Shown here: piece by piece, positions 26,274 to 36,019 of the stretch
Layout of the letters: each line of letters begins with the position of its first letter
Position numbering within the stretch: position 1 is the first letter of the stretch
From: Paramecium sonneborni
Lineage: Eukaryota > Ciliophora > Oligohymenophorea > Peniculida > Parameciidae
Assembly (NCBI GenBank): GCA_905182985.1
Contig: CAJJDN010000027.1
Location: 135,468-199,467 of the forward strand
DNA: 64,000 bases
Direction of reading: 5' to 3'
Notes under the pieces: generated by a model
Database searches by the model: none
What the model was told of the DNA's origin: nothing
What the model saw: only the letters and a program-made list of their open reading frames with translations
Program-made: the position numbers and the translations under genes

Positions 26274-29200
26274 TCAATTCATGGTGTACTCTTATCTCTC
26301 ATGAGAAGGTACTAATTATAATTTTGGTTTGATATTCATAGCCAATAACTCTTAGAATAATAGTTTACAACAATAAGGTAAGGTAATTTAATAAACTTTA
26401 TCAGTATTACAACCTCTACAAATGGAATCACTTTTAAACATTCCACAGATTTCACAGACATACACATTAAATGGATCACTGGATAATAATAATCTTTCAA
26501 TTAAAAGATTAGATGCACCATAAGCTAAGAAACAATCTCTTTCCATTTCTCCAATACGTTATCCACCATCTTTAGCTCTACCTTCAACAGGTTAACGAGT
26601 AAGTTTTTCCATTGGTCCTTTAGCTCTAGCATGAATCTTATCAATGACCATATGTTTAAGTCTTTAATAGAAAATAGGACCTTGATATACATAACATTCC
26701 ATATATTCTCCAGTGATCCCAGAAATAAGACAGTCTTTACCTTAAAAATGAAATCCTCTACGTAATAATTCTTCTCCTACTTATAATACATTTTCTCCAC
26801 CAAATGCAGTTCCATATTTAAATTTACCTTCTAATGCACCTAACTTACCACAAAGTAGTTCCATAAGTTTTGCTATAGTCATTCTAGAAGGATAACCATG
26901 AGGATTCATTATTAAATCAGGACACCAACCTCTTTCATTAAATGGCATATCCTCCTAATTAACAATAAGACCAACAACACCTTTTTAACCATGACGACTT
27001 GAAAATTTATCTCCTAATTCAGGTCTTCTTATTTATCTAAATATAGTCTTAACAGTTTTTATTTTCTCTGTTCCATCATTTGTATTATTTATTATTAAAA
27101 CTCTATCAACAGTATATGGCCATTTCTCTTTGAAAACAGAAGGAGTATCTGATATTTAAATATTTTCAGTAGAAGCATTATCAGGAACTTGAGGTGTCTT
27201 TTTATTTACATATATATCTCCTTGATGTAATTATGATCCTACTTTAGTTATACCATCATTATCTAGAGAATGGTATTTCTTTAAAAATTTCTTTTTGATC
27301 TCATGAGTTTTTATTGGTGGCTTTTCAATTCTTTCATTGAATCTACTTTCCTTATTTCTTTGATTAATTTCACATTCAGTTACTGATTTCTTATAAACTG
27401 CTGTTCTACCAAATCCTCTATCTAAAGAAGATTTATTCATTATTAAAGCATCTTCAATATCATAACATGAATAACTCATTACTGCTACTTATGCATTATG
27501 TCCTGCAGGTAATTTATGTTAATTAACTGCTTCCATTGATACTGTACGAACTAAAGGAGTCTAAGGATATATTAATTGATATAATTAAGTATCACATCTT
27601 ATTTATGTATTCAATCCAATTATTCCTAATGATTATTTACCCATTTGACATTAAAATGTATTACGTGCACTTTAATTATGATGAGGAAATGGAACCAAAC
27701 CTGTTACACAACTCAAAATTGTCATTTAATCTATCTCTAAATGAGTAGTTTCTATTGTTACATCTTTCCTAGTCAATGCAATAAATGCATTATCAGATTC
27801 ATTCACATCTAAATATTCAATCTTTCCTGTTTTTACAAAATTTTAAAATACTGTTTTTGCATCATTCTATTTAAAATCAATCATATCCTTTTAATTTAAT
27901 TGAGCTTTACCATCTTTTACTAAAATTAATGGTCTTACTAATCGACCACTATCACCTGATATATTTACTATTTTTCTTAAATCATCCTTATGAATTGAAA
28001 CAAATTCATTTATCTTACCTTTCCTTCTTAAAATTCTTAATTAATCAACAAAATATTAAGGTCTTGCATGTACACCAACTATGATACCATTTAAATAGAC
28101 AATATAATTTTTATGAAATTCACTTGGTTTGAAATGACATATATCTTCTACACCCATAGACAATATAATTTTATAAACACTATCTTGAATATCTTCTTAA
28201 GTAATATGTGTTAATAAAGCCAAAGTCTTAACTAAACCACAATCTTCACCATCAGGAGTGTCAGCAGGACATATCATACCAAATTAAGATCCAACCAATG
28301 CTCTTGGACCACTTACTTTAAGTGTTTTTTAGACTTGACTTCTCATTTTGGTCAACATACCAAGTGCAGATGTATAAGATATTCTAGCTAACAATTATGT
28401 AACTCCTTATCTATCCATATGAAATCTTTGAATTGTCCATTTTCCTGTTTTAATAGCTCTATTCAATCCTTTAGTAATATCAGCTCCATATTCTTTCATT
28501 TTGATTGTAACATCTTTAGAAGTATATTTACAATTAGCTTTGCCTAATTCTTTTTTAAGAATAGCAGATATGGTAGAATTTAATCCTTTAAATAAATCTT
28601 CAAACAACAATTCAAGTAGATTACCTGCACATCTCATTCTTTTATTTCCATAATAATCCTTATCATCTACAAACTTTTTATCTTCCATAGCCAATATTAA
28701 TCTTCTTACCATTTATCCTAAATATATAGCCTTAGGATAGAAATCATATTTTTTGCAATTAACATGAGCTAAAAAGACTTATGCTAATTTCTCTCTAGCT
28801 TAATCTGCAGGATTAGAAGATTACCCTCCAAATTTACTTGTAATTAATTTCCCAATATATATTAATGCATCCTATTAAGTTTTTATTTTTTCATCTGAGG
28901 AATCTTAAAAACTCATTAATAATTTTTCGACAATACTAGGCTCAGTTCCAATAAGTTCAATAATCTCTTTGTCATTTACAATACCTAAAGCTTTAAAAAC
29001 TATAAAAAGAGGAGCATCTTTGAAACTTGAAGATTTTACATAAAATTTATTCTTTTTTTAAATAATTGAAGCTTTTGATTTAGTTTCTAATTAATAAGAT
29101 TAAACAGTTGACACATATTAATCTGTTTTATTATCAACATCTACAATAATTCTATTATCTACAATCTATTCTAATATTAAGATGACTTTCTCATTGCCTT

Positions 29201-29769
29201 CAATAATAAAATATCCTAAAAACCTAATTCATATTATTGTTACCTTTGGGATCATAGGGGCACTCCCCATATTAATAAATTTCAGCTTCTGTTTTACCAG
29301 AAAGATTGCATTTCTTTGATCCCAACATTATTGGCATCCTACCAATTAGAACATCTTTCTCTACTACAGGTTCTCTTCCTTTCATATGAATACGAACATT
29401 CACGCTATTTTAATTTTTAATATCAATTACAATATATCTCCAGCATAAGTCTAATCATTCAATCTACATTCATGAGGGTATAGCAAACTTTTCATAGAGT
29501 ATTTATCCCAACTGCTTGTAAATGTTGGATTTTCAACTCTGATTGATAAATATCTATATTATTATGATGATGATTTTTTACTCCAAAAGGAAAGCTGAAT
29601 CACTTTCACAAGTAATTCTTTAATTCAAAGGAGATTTAACTATCTACTCTAAACGTTATTCAATAAAGTAATTGAAAGAATCTATATGTTATTTTTGTAA
29701 TCCTCTAAAAGATAAATATGATGTTATTAGTTTATCCTTTTCAATTAGTTCATCCTTCTAAGAAATCAT
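26274..29769 (-). CDS. RPC2: RNA polymerase III second-largest subunit (RPC2/POLR3B)
   Basis: Catalytic core subunit of RNA polymerase III, which makes tRNAs, 5S rRNA and other small RNAs in the nucleus. Exons complement(29582..29769), (29431..29553), (29244..29404) and (26274..29215); introns 28, 26 and 28 nt, all GTA...TAG; 1,137 residues, close to the human length. N-terminal [12 protein letters not shown] and the SPHEC-like [16 protein letters not shown] are shared by second subunits. [20 protein letters not shown] fits Pol III (Pol II has GYNQEDS, Pol I GYDMEDA). The hybrid-binding region [12 protein letters not shown], the clamp [18 protein letters not shown] and the C-terminal zinc site CEIC...CRGC are intact. 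Start chosen as the first Met upstream of the conserved N-terminus; it lies only 14 bp from the divergent gene. Confidence 0.95.
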
Positions 29770-29783
29770 TAATTTTATTATTT
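29770..29783. promoter_or_regulatory. 14-bp spacer between divergent start codons
   Basis: The predicted ATG codons of the Pol III subunit (29767..29769, minus) and the two-TM protein (29784..29786, plus) are separated by only 14 bp. If both starts are right, each promoter must lie inside the other gene's coding sequence. Confidence 0.4.
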
Positions 29784-30342
29784 ATGGGTGACAATAATTC
29801 AGATGGTATACAAATATTGAAGACTCTACTTACAGCTGATGTACCTGCCGAAGGATCTGTAATACAATCTATTAGAAATGTAATACTCTTATCTAATTAT
29901 AGAAAGTGAATTCATTACTCAATAACAAATAATAGATTTCCATTTTATAAGAATTACAATAAGCGTATTAATCATTACTATTTCTTTTTTTAGCAATCTT
30001 GATAATGAATTTAAAGAAATGACTGATAATACACTTATGGGATTAAATGCTATTTATTTTTCATCTGTCATACTTACTTAATTTATGTTTACTCGAAAAG
30101 TAAGTAAAGTTGTTTTCCTTCTCAGTTGTGCTTATTTTAACTTTTATATCATTCAACCAATTGAAGTCGAGTACAAATTACGTAAATTATCTTTACAAAA
30201 TACTCTTGCAGGATAAGAAGTCAGAAATCTATATAGATTTTATTTCAAAGATCATGATTTTACTAAGGAAATGACAGAAAAATGCAAATTGTATACATAA
30301 GCTGATGAAATTAAAAAATAAATTTATTCCAGAAAATTATGA
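29784..30342 (+). CDS. Small membrane protein with two probable TM segments
   Basis: A 168-residue protein, exons 29784..29879, 29903..29964 and 29994..30342; introns 23 and 29 nt (GTA...TAG) restore a continuous frame. The N-terminal half is hydrophilic and helical (MGDNNSDGIQILKTL, then NLDNEFKEMTDNT). Two hydrophobic stretches follow (LNAIYFSSVILTQFMF and VVFLLSCAYFNFYII), then a basic amphipathic tail (DEIKKQIYSRKL). No family recognised; an ER or mitochondrial two-pass protein is possible. The frame is open upstream to 29718, so the start could be slightly earlier and overlap the divergent gene. Confidence 0.6.
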
Positions 30343-30808
30343 TGTTAACTATCCTTATTTCTTTATATTTTGACTTCATTTATAAAGATGTATTCAATTT
30401 ATTTATGATCACATCTATCTATATTCTTCTTGTTTAATATTTATATATTTAAGAAAGTGAAAACATTCTATTCTGTTTTCTATTAATAATATCTAACAAA
30501 TTTTTAACACTCATTACAATAATTTATGGGTAATTTAATAAAATTATCCTTTTGTTAAAATTTCTAATCTTTCTTTATTTTTTATTTGATCATTATTAAA
30601 AGTGAATCTTACAAAATAACATTATTAATCTAATTGTTTATTTATATATATTTTTTTGATAAGTAAAATTTTAAATGAATCTCTATGGAATTGGAAATAA
30701 AAAACAGTGATTTTTTTATGTTATTTACTTTGAGATGAACAAAAATGAAGTAAATCTATGCTACACAATTATTTTAGAATGATAAAATTCATAAATATAT
30801 TTACACCA
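30343..30808. other. Intergenic region, no gene seen
   Basis: Convergent spacer between the two-TM gene and the Tim-like gene. AT-rich with no protein-like frame. Confidence 0.5.
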
Positions 30809-31147
30809 TCAAATTTCTTTGAAACTTACAGGATCAACTGAGAATTCAATTTCAAAAGCAGTAGGCTTAAATCTTTCCTTATATATTAATTAGAATCGAG
30901 GTTATCTTATTGGAAACATTTTATAAGCATATAGTGAATGTACTCTATAACCTCTCTCTTTTGTCTACTCTGTAATTACTTTCAATGTATTAAGATAATG
31001 CTTATAACAATTATTTGCACATTTATTCGACAATCTCTAACCATCAAAGCATACTTCAAAACATTATGCCACTAAATCCAAATTTATTCAATTTTACCAT
31101 ACTTTTTAAATATCATCAATCAACTCTTTTCTCTCTTCATTATTCAT
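30809..31147 (-). CDS. Small Tim-like (twin CX3C) protein with an in-frame TGA
   Basis: A 112-codon frame whose centre reads LVAQCFEVC...CANNCYKHYL: two CX3C motifs after an LVAQCF lead, the signature of Tim9/Tim10-type chaperones of the mitochondrial intermembrane space, which escort membrane proteins. The spacing between the two motifs (nine residues) is shorter than usual. The start region MNNEERKELIDDIQKVW is in the same frame but separated by a TGA at codon 20 (complement 31088..31090). The only intron-like segment there (GTATGG...TTTAG, 31 nt) would shift the frame. So the TGA is an unresolved anomaly: base error, recoding, or a mis-chosen start. The C-terminal tail (about 60 residues) is longer than in typical small Tims. 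Confidence 0.6.
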
Positions 31148-31188
31148 TTTTTATGTATTTTTATATATATATATAACAAAAATATTAA

Positions 31189-31591
31189 TCATTCTTTTTC
31201 TTTTTATTCCAACTTCTCACTTAATTCTAGTATGACATTATCTCTTAATTCGATTTCATCCTACAAATTACTAAATTATGCTTCTATTACTGCTATTCGT
31301 TCTCTCAACTATAAATAATCCTTCAAATAATTTTACAATATCATTTTCATCAAAACAATGCTTCAATATTAACTTGTGCAATTTTAATTATTGAATTAGT
31401 GTTTATTTGTCCATGTTCTCAAATTAAACCTCCTCTAATGAATTTTTAACATTATTGATTTCTGCGTTTGTTGGTTAAATCTGTTTTTCTATATTTCCAC
31501 TCTTCTCTACTTTCTCCCCTAATGTTGCTGATAATTTATCTCCTTTGTTCACTTAAGAAACATTTGAAAATGGAATTCTTGCTGTAGCCAT
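31189..31591 (-). CDS. Small coiled-coil protein
   Basis: A 124-residue protein, exons complement(31337..31591) and (31189..31308), with a 28-nt GTA...TAG intron. The N-terminus is basic and Thr/Ser-rich (MATARIPFSNVSQVNKGD). The second half is a continuous heptad-type helix (LRERIAVIEAQFSNLQDEIE, then ILELSEKLEQKEKE). No family recognised. It sits 41 bp upstream of the Tim-like gene on the same strand. Intron choice is supported because the downstream coiled coil is only in frame after splicing. Confidence 0.6.
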
Positions 31592-31757
31592 TTTAATAAT
31601 ATTAATAATAATAATTTATATTAGCCCGCGCTTTCAATTCAATAATGTCCCGCTAATTCATTTTCATTAATAATGTAAATATAATATTCATTTTATTAAT
31701 ATGTATTTTTAAAGGAAACTCAAAATAATCATATATAAGAATAAATAAAGCAAATAA

Positions 31758-32763
31758 TCATTATTTCGGCAATGATTCTATTTCTTCTTAAAGGATATTT
31801 TAAACACATTTTGGATATTCATAATTCTTAAATCCACGAAATAATGGAGTATATTCTTTCTATTTAAATAAATTATTAATAATACTAAATATGCCAGTAT
31901 ATTTTTGGCCATCTAATCCTTTTTAATTGTAAATGAAGGAATAATTAAATCTGGCATAGTTGGAACATTCTCTCTATTAAATACTCTTAATTTATGTTCT
32001 TCAGGATCCATTCTTCCATTCCCTTTAATTATCTTATTTTTGGATGTTATATTTAATATAGGAGGTTTCTTCTTAAATTTCTTTTAATAAATGATTATTT
32101 AATACTGCAAATAATAATGGATTTTATCTTTTCTCATATATTCTTTAAAGTGTATGATCATAAATTTCCTCTCTCTTTTTCACTGCCTCTAAGTATGATA
32201 TTTTCTCACTCTCAATTTTAGGTCTTGGTTATTCTTCTTATACTTTTGGTTCCTCATCAAATAATTATTCTTCCCCTTCCTCTTCCTCTTATTATATCTC
32301 CTCTTCTTTTTAATCAACTATCTAAGGATTTGTCATAAAATCTAAAGTCCTTTTCATCTCCTCTTCATTCTCATTCTATCTTTGCTACTCTTATAATTCC
32401 CTTTATAATTTCTCTTATCTCTCTCTCTCCATCACTAAACGATAAGCCTTTATTTTTTTATCTATCTATTTTATTGCCTCAGGTATTGGAATTGGCTTTG
32501 GAACATACTAAATTTAAATTTATTTTATTCTAATACTGGTTATCCATATTATATTGTTGGCTAAGGTAGAACAATCATCTCTTAAGTTGCTTTTGGTTTT
32601 CGACTTTCTTTATTTATAAATGCAATTACAAAAACCGTTATGCATTTCTCATCTAAGGTGGATGCTCACTCTCTTACTTCTCATTTAGAAATCTTGCTTT
32701 TTAATTCTAAGATTTAGCTTTGTTTTCAAAGTTAGGTTTTTTTGTTATCATATTTTCTAACAT
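31758..32763 (-). CDS. Glu-rich helical protein, one homopolymer frameshift
   Basis: Exons complement(32630..32763), (32537..32603), (32106..32507) and (31758..32080), introns 26, 29 and 25 nt. The total is 926 nt, one short of a multiple of three. The break lies at a T5 run (31920..31924, A5 on the coding strand); one more A joins PSFTIKK to GLDGQKYTGIFSIINNLF and gives about 308 residues. The centre is a charged helix (YRLVMERERQEKLQRELQEQ) with a run of Glu. The end (TPLFRGFKNYEYPKC) looks conserved in style but no family is recognised. Probably structural. Confidence 0.55.
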
Positions 32764-32812
32764 TACTTAGTTATTTTTAATATATATATATATACTATCA
32801 TTTCAATTTTAA

Positions 32813-33505
32813 TCAATGTTTCTGAGAACAATTATGAAAATTTAGATTGTTCATCATTACTATTGATAAATCGGAATTCAAATCTTATAATATTTTTTAA
32901 TATTCACTAATTGATGATTCCAATTCCGATATATATATTTATTTCTACTCAATTATGTACTTAACATCATCTAACATCTATTCGTAATATATTTTCTAAT
33001 ATTAATCATGTCTTAATTATCTCTCTGTTTTTTATAATTTTGGAGCTGTCACTTCTATTTTCTTTTTTAATTAAGCTTACTATTTTTATGTATTTTTCAT
33101 TTTTTTTTTCTCTTTCTCCAATTCACCCAATTAATTTAAAGCAATTTCATCATTCTCTCTAAATTCAATAAATTATTGCTTCTAATTAAATGGAGCCTTC
33201 TAATATGCCTTTTAATCAACTTCATAATCAATTAAAGAAATCTTATATTTATCATTCTAAAGTTCAACTTTTTTTAAATACTCTTCTTCTTAACATTTAT
33301 TTAACTTCTCTTAAATCTTAACAAAGTTATTTGTTTGCTTTTACTCTTATTTTGAATAGTTTTCATATTAAATTTTAACTCCATTTAATAATATTCTTTT
33401 CTCCTTTAATTCTTTTTTCTCATTTTATAACTTTATTTCAAGCTTTTTAATTTTAATATTGTTTCTTTCTATCTCTTACTTCAATTCATCAACTTATTTA
33501 TTCAT
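32813..33505 (-). CDS. Long coiled-coil protein
   Basis: A 230-residue, single-exon ORF made almost entirely of charged heptads: MNKQVDELKQEIERNNIKI, LEIKLQNEKKELKEKRIL, and later LGELEKEKKKMKNTQKQQ, ending in SSISEYQKILQDL. No globular domain, signal or membrane segment. It lies 49 bp upstream of the preceding helical protein on the same strand. Such proteins are frequent components of basal bodies and cortical fibres in ciliates, but no specific family is identified. Confidence 0.65.
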
Positions 33506-33775
33506 TCCTTTTTAAAATTTCTTTATTTAATTTAATTAGTTTGTTAAAAACAAATAATTTATAAACGGTATAATTTTTAAAATATTTATAATTCCTATCT
33601 AAGATCACAATTATTGCAATACACTATTCATATATACATGAATGTAAATGTAATAATATTATATTTTGTCATATAAATTGGATAATTAATTATTTTCAAA
33701 TATAGATGATTAATTCGTTAAATACGTATTTTTTCTCTATAAATAATATCTTATTGCATAATAAAAATCACAAAC

Positions 33776-34725
33776 TCAAATTAATGAACACCATCCTTAT
33801 TTTTAGTTTTGTGGATCTTCTTCAACCTTTTTGAATTATTATTTCCTTGCATTTTCTTTTTATTGAATAATATCAATAATAAGGCCAGTAAACATCTAAT
33901 TAACATTGGATCCATTTTTAGCTGATGTCTCAAAGAAAAGTGCTTTGAATTAAGAAGCCAACTACTTTCCTTCATCATAACTAATAACTCTTTCAGAACC
34001 CAAATCAATTTTATTTCCAACAATAACAATCGATGGCACATATTCTTATTTCTCAAATAGCTATTAAAATAATAACAAAGTATTTTTAATATCTTCAAAA
34101 CTTTCTAAAGAGTTTACTGCATAAGTAAATATCAATCCTTCCTTATCCTTCATCCATTAAGTTCTTAAGGATGTGTATGCTTCTTAACCACATGTATCAG
34201 AAATCTTAGCAAATTTATTTACTATTTACTTCAATCTAGCATTACTAATCACCCACCATTACTCTTTTTGTATATTTATCTAAAAGTGTAAGACTGTAAT
34301 CTTCGAAAAATTCATTATTAACCCATCTTGTTGTCAAATTTGATTTTCCAACTGAACCCATTCCCAACAAAGAAATCCTATATTAAACTAATTATTTTGA
34401 TTCGGCAAAAGAATTTTAAAAATTAGAATTATAATTATTGAACTCTTCTCCCTAAAATTAATAACAAATTTTTTATATACACTTGATATGAAATAACTAC
34501 CTCCCATTTATATACTAGCAATATCTATTATCTCTTTTCCTGTCTGATCAAATATCCTTTAAGCTCTTAGTTCTAATTATGAATATTTCCAAAACCTAAA
34601 ACAGTTGAGCACATCTACAAAAATTTTCTTCGATCAGTTTCTTTTCTTAAATAATGCACTTTCATCGATTTACGTGCATTAGCATTATTGTATATCTATA
34701 TTGTAACATTATTTGTATTTATCAT
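33776..34725 (-). CDS. Doublecortin-domain / Ras-like GTPase fusion with CAAX box
   Basis: A 290-residue protein, exons complement(34596..34725), (34481..34572), (34230..34451) and (33776..34204); introns 23, 29 and 25 nt. Residues about 5-78 read like one doublecortin repeat: VTIQIYNN, then RIFDQTGKEIIDIASIQ and GGSYFISSGEEF, the usual end of a DCX domain, which binds microtubules. Residues about 96-262 are a complete Ras/Rab fold: G1 GMGSVGKS (104), G3 DTCGQE (151), G4 NKID (212), G5 TSAK (241). The C-terminus is CSLI, a CAAX prenylation box. The two halves join in frame across the 29-nt intron. It could link membranes to microtubules in a GTP-dependent way; that role is inference. DCX assignment is from pattern only. 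Confidence 0.75.
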
Positions 34726-36019
34726 ATAATTATTATATTTTCTTTTTATAATTTACATTATACTAAAATATGTTAATGTTATGTGAAACAACGCCTATTT
34801 AGTATATATCATTGCATCAAAAGATAAAACAATAACTTATTCATTTAAATTAAATACATTAAACATATATGAGAATAAAAGAATAAGTTAATTCATTGTT
34901 GTTTTCACAACTAACAAAGTTTAAGTAATTTTCGAGTATTGTCTTAATAAATTGTTTTATTTGATTGAAACAACTTCTCAACTAACATATTTTGATACAA
35001 TTGATAAAATGGTATTTTGACTAATTTTATGATCATATTCAACATGATTGAACAAGCCTTTGTTGTCAATTTTAGCCTCTTGCATAAGTAAACTAAGTTG
35101 TTCTTCAGTTTAGAATCTCTAAGAGAAGATAAATATTCAATCTTTTAGTTACAAGTTAAGATTTAAGTTTCAATTATTTCATCGCATAATATATTACTGC
35201 TTATGCTAACAAAGATAAGTTTGGTAATTAAATAAATGAGAGTATTTAAATTCATTGTTTTTCAATCCCTACACACAGATTCATTTTGCCAATTTAATGG
35301 CTAATTTCTTCATATAATAAAATTCATTTTGTTGAAGTTTATTCAAATTCTGTAAATTTTGGAATAGGGGGTATTTTTACATGATAATTTATTTATTAAG
35401 GTCATAAATTACTATCAACTCATCAATAACACCATAATAAAATAGATTAGATTTAAAATAATTATTTAAATATTCTATAATCCCCCTTAAATTGAATCTA
35501 AATTCACTAAATCATCTTCTCAAGAACCCTTTTAATTAAAAATTTATAAAATAATAGAGTTTTTTAGTCTTTTTTATAAATAAATAATAAATTATAAATT
35601 AGTTATAAACTAATTTGGTAATTTAAATTCTAATTCATATTTTATATAATCAAACTTAAAATTAATATTAATCAAGTGCTCGTAAATTTTTATACTAACT
35701 TTACACAACTATTCTATGTTTAATATAATAAATGATTATATGCAAAATATAGTGATTAAGATTCTTCAAATAAATTTAAATTTGTTTAATATTGTTAATG
35801 TTATTTTAATATTAAGATAATTATATTTTAATTATTTCAATATTTAAGTTAAAATATTGATGAAAATATATATATAAAAATACTTAATATAAAAAAATGA
35901 GAAAACCAGATTCTTATTATTTGTTCCCAAATTTACACAGGTTTTGAACATATTTTAATGATTTTATGGGATATTAATATATATTGTATTATATGAATTA
36001 CACATTTATTAAATTTGAA
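34726..36019. other. Long intergenic region, AT-rich, with one EF-hand-like remnant
   Basis: About 1.3 kb between divergent genes. Apart from the EF-hand-like stretch at 34978..35130 on the minus strand I see no supported gene. The part from 35200 to 36000 is very AT-rich with stops in all frames. Confidence 0.5.
34978..35130 (-). pseudogene. EF-hand-like fragment, probable gene remnant
   Basis: One minus frame reads RFQTEEQLSLLMQEAKID then NKGLFNHVEYDHKIS before a TGA at 34978..34980. The pattern T-E-E-x-L...L-M-x-E-A-x-x-D-x-x-G matches the start of the last EF-hand of calmodulin/centrin proteins. Upstream the frame breaks, and the expected acidic loop residues are partly lost. A competing, longer open frame overlaps it in another phase. 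Best read as a decayed calcium-binding gene. Confidence 0.4.

Noticed and set aside
31088..31090. Selenocysteine at the TGA of the Tim-like gene
   Set aside because: I see no convincing SECIS-like stem-loop downstream, and small Tims are not known selenoproteins; a base error or unseen exon is simpler.
33781..34098. 105-residue minus-strand ORF starting at 34098
   Set aside because: It is an out-of-frame reading of the Ras domain in the DCX-Ras gene; the true frame shows NKID and TSAK.
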